A stretch of DNA of 64,000 nt from Hemibagrus wyckioides (Eukaryota; Chordata; Actinopteri; Siluriformes; Bagridae), in NCBI RefSeq assembly GCF_019097595.1, contig NC_080715.1, forward strand, positions 11,861,573 to 11,925,572, read 5' to 3'. The notes beneath the pieces are model-generated. The model ran no database searches. It had not been told where the DNA came from and saw nothing but the letters and a program-made list of their open reading frames with translations. Both the position numbers and the translations under genes were made by a program. Below are positions 33,728 through 45,005 of the stretch, piece after piece. The first letter of the stretch is position 1. Each line of letters opens with the position of its first letter.

Positions 33728-33749
33728 ATGAGTTCCCACAGTCACCCAG
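33728..33749 (+). CDS. Candidate start of coding sequence, first 22 nt
   Basis: The ATG at 33,728 has a purine at -3 and is preceded by GCAGCGG. It encodes MSSHSHP plus the first base of the next codon before the donor, so the intron would be in phase 1. The frame is also open upstream to an ATG at 33,551, but that extension is a Thr-His run from the microsatellite and unlikely to be protein. Seven residues are too few to identify the gene, and no downstream exon is visible within the window. Confidence 0.35.
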
Positions 33750-34387
33750 GTAAGAGCTGCCTGACTCTCTGAACCCGATTCTGATGTCCTGTTTGAGTGT
33801 GTGTGTCTGTGTGTGAAATACGAGGTGAATCAGTGTTGGATCATGTTTCAAGCTCTGACATTACACAGATGAAATGTCTCAGTTCTGTTTTTTTGTAAAT
33901 CTGATTTTTCTGAACACACTGAAAGTGAAATCTTTTCATTGGTCTGGCCAGTTCCCACCCTATCATATGACTGCTACCCTAACAGGGGAGGGGGAAAGCT
34001 AACATGTGCTAATCACGTTTTTTTTCCAATTGCTGCTGTGATCTATCGGACAGTGTAACAAACTTTCCAACTTCTTCCGCGTGCATGAGTTTACAGATGC
34101 ACCAGTTTGGCTAGTGATGCTGTGGACCGACAGAGGGAGAGTGTAGACCACTCCCACTCAGACAGCACAGTTTTGCTGTCATGGATGGTCCACAGATGAT
34201 GGCCTCATAGTCAGGATTACTATATGCAAATTCTCAATGATAGGGCTATTTATTTATGGATCACTTGCGCTTGTGTTACAACACTAACAGTATCTATGTA
34301 CTTCTCCACATGTTCACATCTGTATGTGTAGGTGTGGCCTGAACTTGAAGAGTTCTTATTTGATTTATTAATTGATTGATTTTATGT

Positions 34388-34389
<2 letters not shown>

Positions 34390-34419
<30 letters not shown>
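34390..34419. repeat. (TC)n microsatellite
   Basis: Fifteen TC units. Confidence 0.95.
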
Positions 34420-34422
<3 letters not shown>

Positions 34423-36501
34423 GTTATTAAGTTAAACATGAAACGCTAGCACTTTGGTCCTGGAAACACTAGGGCAAAAACCCACAGGTAGCAGCATTGT
34501 CAGAATGTCATAAAGAAACTGTAAAAGCTTCCTGCAATGTGGTCTTTGTTTGTCTCACAAGCTTCATATGTGACCGCTTGAATGTCAAAGGAAAGTAGAA
34601 ACCTCCCACTGGCTCCATTTTTGTTGTCGAGACCCGCAGGATCCCAAAGCCCGTTTCTAAAAAAAGACGAACAAAAAAAAAAAAACAAGCTGCACATTGT
34701 ACAGCTTTTACACGTAGCCTTATTTGTGTCCTTTCACAACACGTTATCTAGTCACTCTGAACGTATTCAGTTACATGCTTTTCTCCCGCACCCCACACAC
34801 CCATCACAACAGAAATGCTAATAATAGTTGCAAAAACCACAAGTTACACATCTGGTTGTTTTTTTTTTTTTTTCTTCTTTCCCCGCCTTTCTCGCCCTGA
34901 TACTGATGAGCTGGCAGCTAGCATATCTAGAATAAATAATCTCTGCAGTGAAATCTTGCGCTAATGGCTCGTTTATTTTATCGCTACCGCCACGATGGAA
35001 TATCTCGCAATGTTTTTTTTTTTTTTTTTGCGTCGATTTTCACGGCACACGGCACCCATGCGCATAATGTTGATTTTTGTAAAGGGTTGCAGGGCAGATG
35101 TGCATGCGTGTGCCACTAACGACGCATGCAGATCACTTCCAAACAGAAATGTAAACAGTAACGGGCTTAAAAAGTGAAGCCTTGATTTGCAATCGCAGGC
35201 CCGCTCTCACTAGGTTGGGCGTCGCAAGAATGAAAAACAAGACGCATGCTTGGAATACTCCCTCGCTTCTCCTTAAGGAGGGGTTGATTCGTTATGTTAC
35301 TGTGATATCATCTCTGGAGCAATGAGGGTACTACACTCAAAGCAGCCGTATCAGGCAGGCCCCGGTTTCAATTATCCGATCTTTTTTTTTTTACCATCCA
35401 GATTTCTGTCCTAACAAACCAGTTTTCCTTGGCTGTGGACGCTCGCCTTTCTCAGCTACAGGAACGGTGCACGACGGACCTTAAGGGCTGAGAGTCGCTG
35501 TGCCAGAAAAGCCTTTTGATTCCCATTCAAATATCTGTGCCTGATCTGTCTGTGCAGCTCTGCCAATGATGCCTTCAGCCAACTGTCATCTCTGAGAAAA
35601 AGGAAGGTTATTTTAGGAGATGGCTGTACGTAACACTCTCTCCTTCTCGCCTTTTCTTCTCTTTATATATCACTTCAGCTAGAGAATGCATTCAGCTTTT
35701 CTTTTCTTTTTTTTTTTTTTTTTCCCCTCCTCTATAGTTGTTTTCAGGAAAAATAAACCCTGAATGGTTTTTTTGTTCTCATTACTCACTGAAAGGATGA
35801 GTCCATTGTGGACATTGTTAGGCTGTGCTCATTTTGCCTCATACAGTCATGTTGAGCTATGTGCACATCTCCGCAGGAGCGGCCTTTAAATATCGCTTTA
35901 CAGCCTCCCTGAGCGAGACTCCGGCGTTTTGTCAGCTTTTACAGGAAAGCCTGGAAGTTTGGTTTGTTTTAAGTACAGTCATCTGCGTTAGTCCTGCTGC
36001 TCTGTCGATTATGGGGCAGTGTGATGAATTATGCTATAATATAGTTTACTTTTATGTAGATATTGCAAAATCTTTGTAATACTTTATATATATATATATA
36101 AAACTGGATCTTAAAAGTTTGTACAAAATCCTATAAAAGAGCTAAAATGTTATAATAGTTTACAGATTTGTTTTTATTTTGCCTTGCTTTTAAGTATAGA
36201 CATGAAATAGAAGAATTGTTGAACGATTCGCAGGTTTGTTAGCGAATATCTTGTGACATGTAAAGTCAGTCAGAAATGGAAAAATCGCACATTCTTGACA
36301 AGAAAAGTTATAATTTTCTCATCACCCTACATTTTGTTTTCATTTCACTTCTCAGGTTTAACCTCCACTTGCTTGACGCTTGTTAGAAATGTAAGCTGGA
36401 TTGATGAAACAGCTTGTCTTGGACACTTTTCCAAACACAGTTGAAACTTTAATTATGGAAAAAAGAGCAGAAACGACCATTACGTTTATTAGCACTGAGT
36501 C

Positions 36502-36538
36502 TTGTGTGTGTGTGTATATACACACAAACACACACACC
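36502..36538. repeat. (GT)n TATATA (CA)n imperfect palindrome
   Basis: A GT run, a TATATA centre and a CA run form a self-complementary simple repeat. Confidence 0.85.
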
Positions 36539-36719
36539 TCATAGTCCAGCATTACACAGGTCCCCAGACTAGACCAGAAATGTGAAGCTCATTAGCAGGT
36601 CATTTCCTTTTCCATCAATAGAGTGTGAGAGTTAAGCAGGCCTCGGTGTTCAGACGTGTTAATGCAGCACTGGTCTAATGTAATAATGTAATGGGTGGGG
36701 AGCACAAGATGATGTCTGA

Positions 36720-37045
36720 GAGAACTTAGGTTCACCAGCATCGGGCTGATCTCATCTTTCTTATGAAGGTGTCATTATCCTTAACCTTTTTTTTTCTTCT
36801 TTCTTTAAAATTTGGAAAATAAAAGTGCTTGGAAAATGGGCAGGGGTGATGTTTCCTATGGGTGTGGACGCTTTAACATGTCATGGAGGCCATACAGAGG
36901 TCAAATAATTGTTCTCCTTTCCATTTAAAATCCAAAAAACCAGACGCAGTTATTAGATCTCTGTTCTGCCTCCATGTCATGATTTAAAAAAAAAAAAAGA
37001 TTACACTTCATAAGAAAGATGAGATCAGTCCGATGCTGAGTTCTT
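36720..37045. mobile_element. Inverted-repeat hairpin element, candidate MITE
   Basis: Bases 36,736-36,768 and 37,006-37,038 are inverted copies with 32 of 33 bases matching (CAGCATCGGGCTGATCTCAT against its partner, one G/A change). A second inverted pair lies inside: 36,877-36,890 and 36,968-36,981 match 13 of 14 bases. The left arm has about nine extra bases (TAGGTTCAC) before the AGAACT outer end, which also recurs inverted. There is no coding capacity. The structure fits a foldback or miniature inverted-repeat element whose family I do not know. Confidence 0.6.
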
Positions 37046-37720
37046 AACCCTGGGTTATCATCTTCTAAACCCTGTGTACAGGAACCTTTCACATGTGTCA
37101 TTTAGAAGCCGGGTTAACACAGCTTTTCACCCGGGGTTACGAAAAGATTTTGCGGCATTAACCTCACATCACAGTGATAAATGTGTATAGTGATGGCTAG
37201 ATGCTTTGCTCGAACACGCAGTCAGAAACTGAACAGCACATGCCTCATATCACATGTTTTATTCAGTCACAGAAACAAAGCGTAGTTGCAGGATTTGAGG
37301 GGGGAAAAAGTCAAAACGTACATCATTTGGAGTGAGGAAGAAACTTATTTTTACAGTTATGGGCAGAATATGGTCTGTTCAGGTCAAACTGGATGGTAAT
37401 TGTCAGAAGAATATTTAAGGAATTGGCAGAAGCTGGATATCAGTGAACGCCTGGTCAAATATTTGATCGACTTAAAGGAAGAATTTCTTACTGGTATGAA
37501 AACTGTTATCAGTTGTTGACAATGCAGATATGCAAATATGAGCATTAACCCAAGGTTTAGGAACGTACAGTGTGAAACGTTAGATTATGAATATACTCAG
37601 GATTGCTTTGTTAACCCCAGGTAAATTTTTGAGCAGTGTGAAACATGATAACCCAGGATTCTGTTTACTCTAGGTTTCGGATGATCCTGGGTTTACTATT
37701 GCAAATGTGAAAAGCCTTAC
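37040..37720. mobile_element. Candidate non-autonomous DNA transposon with CCTGGGTTATCAT ends
   Basis: Directly beside the hairpin element, the left side has AACCCTGGGTTATCATCTTC, CTAAACCCTG and ACCCGGGGTTAC, each followed by CTTTTCAC or similar. The right side has the inverted set: TTAACCCCAGGTAAA, GATAACCCAGGATTC and GGGTTTACTATTGCAAATGT followed by GAAAAG. The ends are therefore made of repeated GGGTTA-type subunits in opposite orientation, as in some fish MITEs. The central 300 bp shows no motif. Confidence 0.35.
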
Positions 37721-40700
37721 TAAAATGTAACCGTAAAAATAAATCTGTGATGCTTGTAATTTTGTGCTCAGTTAGAAAAGGACACCACCGACCTCAGGTA
37801 AACCTCTCTGCCCTTCCCATTGTGAAATGGATCAGTGGGCAGATAACCTCAACCCCCAGATAAGACTAAAAGGCATTAAGAAGATAGTAGCCATGGATTT
37901 TTAAAGAAAACCCTGTCATCTTTTTCGGCCTGGTCCGTTCTTCATGAGCTTTCTTTAAAAATTCTATGAATTCAGGAATTCTTAGGATGTTACGATTGTC
38001 CTGTGTGGTAGTCCGATAGTGAAGCAAGTAACCTGCTTCGTATTTAACAGTCCGCAACATGTTATTCATGAGCATTGTTCATGTTTACATAGTGGCCATG
38101 AAAAAGGACGTCTTCCTGACTGAAAGAAATTCCTAGTTTTCCAAGTCAGAGGTTAGAAATTCTGTGGATGAACACAGCAAACGTTTTTTGCTTGAAAATA
38201 CGTCCAGATTTTTTATGCTGTCTTTCCAACTAACTGATACCGAAACCAGTATCAGTGTCTGCGTTTCCTAGTTTGGTGTATCTTCAGGACTTTCAGTTTA
38301 AGAGTTACTCCACTGCCCTGAACATATTCAGCCTGGTCTGTTGGATCTACACCATTAACCCGGGGAGACACTCATCCGTTAACCCCCTGAAGGGAAAAAG
38401 TACACGACCGCAGCATTGCAGTTCTGTAAAGAAGCCTGACTGGAATGAAGCGAGAAGCGATCAGTGCCTGTACACTCCACACGCTCCTCATGGAGAGTTA
38501 GTGAAAGGCTGAAACTAGAGCAGGCTTCTTAAAGGCCTTTTTTGTTTATGCACCTGTGGCTGATATTACATGCCTTCGCTGTTATTTTATCCTCAAGTGA
38601 TGTTTTTCTTTTGGAATGTCTTTGGTTTCTCTATATTTGCTTCTCAAACGCTCAGAGAATCAGAGCGTATAATATATAGCGTCAAACGGACAGAAACGAA
38701 TAAAAAAGCCTTCATTAAATTTAGAAAAAACGTCTGAAAATTTCATCGTGTCCCAAAGCACTGATAGCTTGGAGTTTTCGCAAAGCAGGTTTCTCAGGGG
38801 TTTCCGGGAAATTGGGATGTTAACAGCCGCAGAGTTTAATGACGCCTTTATAATAATGTTTCATAATGCTATGGCAAGTTTGTTCACGAGTAGATGATTA
38901 TCACTTCAGGGTGTTTTTTAACGCTTGCATGTAAAGTGTTTAACTATTGTGCTACTGACTATGCAGATATGAACTCACATCTCTAATGTAACGCTGCATT
39001 CGACTTTGCATTGCAAGGTTTAATTCGCGTGTCAGAATGACGTTTTCGACACACAAAGCACACAAAGTGATGTCTTTTGTTTGCAGCAAGCTAGCTAGCT
39101 ATCTGCGATGAGAGATCACACAAGCAGTGATCTATATAGTCAGTGTTATGGACGCAACAAACAAATCGGTCCATTCGCAGGTTGATCTAAAGCAAATACT
39201 TATATAAAGGTACAAAGTGCTCCTGTTTATTTCGGATGCGGTGAGCAGTCACGTGGCTGTTGCTTTACATAAACTGAGAACTTTTCTCCAAGTTGAAAGG
39301 TTAGGAAGTTAAACAAATCATTAATACTGTTTTCATGAAATCCCACCGTAATGGGAGAGCTGAGCTGGGTTTACACTTTTGTTGTGATTTGAAAAAGACC
39401 TGCATGTCAGAGAAACAGTGGTTTGATCATTGATATGAGTTGATGTCAGCAATATCACAGTGACCCTAATATACCATTGCAATCAAAGACAGCCGATCTG
39501 ACATTGTGACATTATTTATTTTTTTTAAATATGAGTATCTCATCGTAAACATTGTCAAGTTTGAAAGCCTCTGACAGAATTAGAGGACAGAATAGGAGTG
39601 CTCAACGCTCAAAATGAAATGGTTGTATGAGCAAGCGATCATTTAAATCAGACTCATGTTTAATTAATTCTGTATAATCAGTCTGTATGTGTACGTTGTA
39701 TAGTGAGTTGCAAAGCTAATGGCCAGGAAAAAGAATTTGTTTTCCCTATTGTCCTCTATGTTTATCCATGTCCGAATGGCTTCAAAATACTTCTTCTCCT
39801 TTTAAAACCCTTTTTCTCCAAGCTTGTGACTGTTTGACAGAATATAGTAATGCTCTTGAATCACAGGTTTATTGCTAGAGGATCGTATCTGGCATGGAGA
39901 ACAAATTGTTATACCATTTGGCCAAGATTTTTTTTTTTTAAGACCATGTCCTATAGTGTGAAAATTAATAACCTTCAAAGTTACGCAGTGTTTGGAAATC
40001 TTCTTGCTTCTCCTATGGGTGTTGTTTTTCTGGTAGTTTGGCGCAGTTTCTTCACTCATTCAGCCCTGCAATCTCTACAGTCTCTCCACCCAAAGTGCAA
40101 ACATTCACGCTCCATCCCAGGCCATGCTCTGGGGTGCACTAGTCTTTCCGCCACTGCTTATTGTCCTGCTTATGGCCTCGTTCTGTTAGCAGCAGATGTT
40201 TAGCCTCTTTTCTTCCCAATGAGGTTATGCTCCCTAAAGACCCTGCATTTACACAGTGGTGGCTCCTGGCAGTTGTTACGAGGTTCTGTCTTAATTTTAG
40301 CTTCCACCTAAAGTTCCTCATGGTAAGAGCCCAATGGAGAGCAGATGTACCAGACTTTGCTGGTCCAACGAGCCCATTATCAGTCCAGGCTTTTTTGCGT
40401 CCCAGTTTGTGGGGGCTGCCTAGTTGGAGCAGTCTGGTTGACGTCAGTGCCACTAATCTACAGGCTTTACTGCCCCTAAAAAGCCTGGCACTAATGATGT
40501 ATGACAGAGCCAGTGAGCCAGCTACTCTGCATTAGGAATGTTAACAGAGACTTCAGAGCAGCAGGACTGCCGCAGGGTCGGTTAGTTGAGACTACTCTGC
40601 AGGCAGCATCTTATTACCCAGACACTGTGTTGCTGGGAAAAAAAAACAAGATCATTTGGTACTGTTAGTCTTTATTAATCTACTCCAGGTCTCTACTGTA

Positions 40701-42764
40701 AAGGTTTATATTCTGAGGCGATGTGGTTGGGTCCTTAAGGCCATCTCGGAGAGATTACCTCTGGTTATGTTCATTAGGGAGATAAATCTACCTCTGGGTT
40801 TCTGTAAAGCTACTTGGAAGATAGATTTGACTTGCAGGAAGTCTGAATTTGTTTAGCTAGCCAACGTTTGAAGAGAACTCGAGTTTATGATGTATGTCTA
40901 TTCACAAAACAGCAAACTTTATAGTCAGTGTTATCGATTTAACGGAGTAATGTGTCTATGTTGCTTTGTCCAGAGTAAACGCTACAATAGTGGTTATGTG
41001 ATATTTGATTTACTTTGGACAGCGTGAGTGGCCATGTTGTCACAACAGTAAGTTTATATGTTGAACTCGGGGTTAAGGACATCTTCCTGACTTTCTGAAC
41101 AGGAAAGAAATTCCAAGTTTTCCCAGGCAGAAGTCAGAGTTACTAGCTGTTGTAAGTCTGACAGCAAATGTCTGCTGTTAAAAGTGTTAGTCAATTAAAA
41201 TATAACTGAATGAATAAATCCACTGGAGATGATGGCAGGGATTACATCCCCCCCACACACACTTTAAATTCTTTTCTTTTCCTTTTCAGGATCAGTTTCA
41301 AGGTTCTCACTTCCAATCCTGAGAATCTTCTCAGCACAGCAGTATTGGGGTTAAAATGTCCTGGTGTATATTATCAGCTTTCTTTCTAGGGCACCGTCTA
41401 TTTTTTTTTTCCCATTTCCTGTCCTTTTCTGGTCAGAAAGTTTTCAGTTCAAAAGTTAACTGGGTTTCCATGTAGTACTAATGGGCTTATGTTATAATTA
41501 GGGCAGTTTTCATGCGTAAAGTGTTCTGTCTTTTGTTTTGATTGGGATTGTAAAACAGGAAGGAGCCTAATATATGATTATGATACTCGTTGGGAAATAA
41601 GTACCGTTTATAGATGGGTGGGTGGGCTTGAATCGCTGAAACATTGATCCTCTTCATTGTCCCCTAAAAATACATGACATGGTTCTTTAACCCAGAATAT
41701 CTTGTTTACTTTTTCTTCAATCATAATTTTATAATAGTATTCTGCTATCTGATCTTTCGCCTCTTTTGGAGACTGCTGTGTTGATTGGATACATGCCCTG
41801 TATGTCCTTGGGAATTTGAATCATGCGCTTTTGGCTTGAGATATGTGTGCTTTGGTTTCCATGGTATAGGTTTTGCTCACAATTGTTTAGCCCTGAAATT
41901 TATTGGGTGGCTCCACTTGTATAACCATGCAGTAGACGATCCTGGGCAGTTTGCCATCTGCTGAGCCAAAAAGCCACATTGTACTGGAACAATCTTTTAA
42001 TCACTTTCATTTTCAGTGATTATTCTCATCTCTCATTATATCATTGTGTTTTGTCCGCTCCCTGGCAGTCTAGAGAGCAAGATACCATGCCATACTCCAC
42101 CCCAAAAAAACAGCAAGAGTACTGTGTGTGTGTGTGTGTGTAAGGATGTCTCAGGCTCCCTCACAGTTTCCATACAGTTCGGATATTAGAGCTAGTACTG
42201 ACATCCTCTTAGTCACCGATCTGCTCTCTGCAGGTTTCTGTTGCTAAGTTATTGGAGGCAACAGAGCCGTGATGGCGGCAAGCTTTAAAACGATTTGTGT
42301 CTTGCGCTCACTGGAAGAGATCCTGCAGTGTCAGTCAGCTTAGTTAAGTTCATGACCTTAAATACAACAGTGGGCTTTTTCTGTTAGTCTGATACAATAC
42401 CACTTTAGGGTTTCGGACTAGTATCAGTCCTAAAACCAGTGCTCAGCGTCAGGACAGGACCTCCGTTGCACAAATTACGACCGGGTGCACAAAACGAGGG
42501 GACACGACACAAGCCGATGGTGGAAAGGTACACGGCCTACACGGTAGATCACATAGCCAAAGGGCTTTCAGAGCATTCTGCATCCCCAGCATGGAGAAAC
42601 ACGGGTTGTTGTAGTACATGTAGGTTTAGGGAGGGTTGTGAATTTTCTGGAGATTTGCAGCCAGACAACAAAGGGAGGAGAACTTGATCAGGTTAAAAAA
42701 TGAACATAGAGACAGCGATTAATGTAAAAAGTCGATTTTAAGACATGCATTGTTACACTGTAGC
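37721..42764 (+). other. Intronic, no gene or transposon recognised
   Basis: Largely unique sequence. Overlapping frames of 104-124 codons on opposite strands at 39,850-40,535 exclude each other as genes and carry no motif. A (TG)n tract is at 42,123-42,141. A short ATG-initiated frame beside a strong acceptor-like sequence at 42,231-42,343 is discussed under findings. Confidence 0.4.
42123..42141. repeat. (TG)n microsatellite
   Basis: Nine TG units. Confidence 0.85.
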
Positions 42765-42962
42765 AGCCCTAGTCTTGCTCAGGGTCACAGTGGATCTGGA
42801 GCCTATCCCAAGAACATTTGGAGCAGGAATTCACTCTGTATGGGACACCAGCATGTTTTAAGGGTGGTGGCAGAACACCGCAGATCGGTAACCCGAGCTT
42901 AGCATCGACCCGAGGACCCTGGAGCTGTGAGGCAGCTGCTACCCACTGCTTCATTATCAGTG
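42765..42962 (-). mobile_element. tRNA-derived SINE, minus strand
   Basis: The 3' half reads (as printed) CAGGGTCACAGTGGATCTGG, then AGCCTATCCCAAGAACATTTG. The head end reads ATCGACCCGAGGACCCTGGA, then GCTGTGAGGCAGCTGCTACCC. In the sense strand these are the B box GTCCTCGGGTCGATGC and the A-box region GGTAGCAGC. The 71-codon minus-strand frame here is SINE sequence. Confidence 0.7.
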
Positions 42963-44595
42963 GGTAAGAAATATTTGGTCTCATCCATCAGCTATCAGCG
43001 CTCCCGTTATTAGCATTAAATCAAATTCCGATAGATAATCCTTCAGAGAGAAGCCGTAAGCAGTGGGAAGTAGAGCAGGAAGCACAGCAGGATCTATTAC
43101 TCACTGGTGTCCAGCATGAGTTTATGTAGCAGTTTTCACATTGCATCACATGTGGGCAGCTGTCTCAACAGCTGAACAGGCATCTTCTAAAATGCAAACA
43201 ATACACACATTTATGGAGCCCTTTCTTTTTTAAGCGGCCTTAAATTATGTACGAGTTGCTTTGCGAGTCATTCCATTCACAGAATTGCGGCATTGGTGAG
43301 ATTGCAGGCAAGCCTTTTTTTTGTTGGGTGGTGATCCTAGCTCCAGAGAACATGTGTTGCACTGATTTTGCAAGGTTTCATGCCTGGCTTAAGCTTTGTC
43401 GAGCTTACGCTCTTTTTCTCAGGCCTTTGCCTGAACAAGCCCCTCTCCCGCCGTGATTAATTGCTGGCAGGCACAGCCGAGGGGATCTTGCGTCAATAAA
43501 TCGTCATGAAGGCAACTCCCCTGCTTCGAACATAAACACAGAGACAGGCTGTGCAGCGACTGAAGCCAGGCCAGAGCTAGTTAGAGCTCCACAGGCCCTC
43601 CGAGCTCCACAGCGTCGTTTATTTAACACCCAGATTTTATTAGAGGAGATCTGGCCACGGATCTCTCTGGGCTGTTTAATCTGCCATGAACCAAGGCCTG
43701 TTTTACATGGTCTGGACAAATACTTAAGCTTATGTCAGACTCAAATAAGCGCCAATTGAGGCAGTCCAGGGTCAGTGTTTTATATGTCTGTTTTCATATA
43801 CACACACTTTGTTTGATTAAACCGCACAGAGGGCCTTCGTTTTGCGTGTGTGTCTTTGTGAATCCTGGCTACGTGCTACATGAAGGATTAGTCTTTGTGG
43901 ATTGCAGGTCTTCACGACGGCCTGGAACCCGCAGTATCGCAGAGCGCTTAGTTCCGTAAAACATTAAGAGGAAGGCCAAGCCTAAGCGATGGGGAATCGT
44001 GGCCTCAGGATGAACAGGAGCACAAAGACTCGCTATGAGTTTCCCCCAAATCCTTTTTTTTAAGCTCCAGTTGGGTAGCAGATGGTTTTGAATAATTCAT
44101 GAAAAGTTTGTGGGTAGTGTTCGGCATCACATTTATCTCGGAGGCTATTAGATTTCAGAGCAAGAAACCGATCCAAAATGTTCAGCGAGCTCTCATCTTC
44201 AGAAAATTCACTCAGCGATTTGATATTTTTTTAAGTGCCGCACTGCAGCTACAAGAAATGAGATTTAATGCCTTGATTAATCACTTCAGTTAGTTGATAT
44301 GCTTGTTTATTCTATTTAAATTGAATCGTAAGACAAGCTGCTGACATGCACAAAGTAACAAGTTTATATGTAAAGTATAAAGTGCATAGATTTGAATAGA
44401 AAGGCTACATCTAGGAGATTTGCCTTCACGGGAAGTCATGCTCAGCACTGTGTTCCAGATAAAGCGTAAAATTTGATATTGAGATTCTGAATAATAGTAA
44501 TATGATTCTAATAAATCATAACAGTTTATGCATCATGCGCCATTGCTTCATCAGTTATGGGACGATAACGTTTCCCTCTACACAGAGACACGCAC
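42963..44595 (+). other. Intronic, no gene seen
   Basis: Unique sequence with somewhat higher GC than average at 43,350-43,960. No frame has supporting evidence. Confidence 0.4.
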
Positions 44596-45005
44596 CCACT
44601 GTCCACTTTATTAGGAACACCTGTACACCCTCACTTATACGATCAGACATTCACGTGGCTGCAGTGCATAAGATATAGGACATGAGCTTCATGTACACAT
44701 CAAACATCAAAATGGGGAACTGTGCCAATGCATGGGCCAATGAGAACCTGCTGATCTGCGATTTTCACCCTCAACAGTCTCTACACAAAATGGTGCGAAA
44801 AATAACGGCAACAAAAAAAAAAAAAGTTGTGTGGGCCTTGCTGATGTGATGAGGTCAGAGGAGGACAGACTGGTTCTAGTTGACAGGAAGACTATGGTAA
44901 TTCCAAGAACCACTCTGTACAAGTGTGGGGAGCGTAAAAGCAGCTCAAATTTCTTCAAAAGCCTAGGTGGCATTTATTTTCTACAAGGTTCTACTCAGGC
45001 TACTG
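44596..45005 (+). mobile_element. Tc1-like transposon, 5' part, fifth lineage
   Basis: It starts with the terminal sequence GTCCACTTTATTAGGAACAC. On the plus strand it continues with pieces of the transposase DNA-binding domain: CAACAGTCTCTACACAAAATG and GGTAATTCCAAGAACCACTC, then TGTACAAGTGTGGGGAGCGT. The 3' part and the second terminal repeat are missing, and the helix-turn-helix coding start is deleted. It is the same lineage as 60,368-60,738. Confidence 0.8.

Larger units (their letters stand above)
33431..33749 (+). other. Candidate second exon (5' UTR plus start codon)
   Basis: The acceptor is excellent: a pyrimidine-rich TTTCTGTGCTCTTTCTGTGT ending in TCCAG at 33,430. The donor CACCCAG/GTAAGAG, with GT at 33,750-33,751, is close to consensus. 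The exon is 319 bp and contains a (CA)n tract at 33,661-33,700. A second acceptor is possible at 33,710, giving a 39-bp exon starting AGAGAACAGCAG. Upstream ATGs occur at 33,489 and 33,551, so translation of the main frame would be affected by upstream reading frames if the long form is used. It is the best exon candidate downstream of the CpG island and lies on the same strand. Confidence 0.5.

Noticed and set aside
40139..40535. Opposite-strand ORFs of 104 and 124 codons
   Set aside because: They overlap almost entirely, lack motifs and splice sites, and look like mutual shadows.
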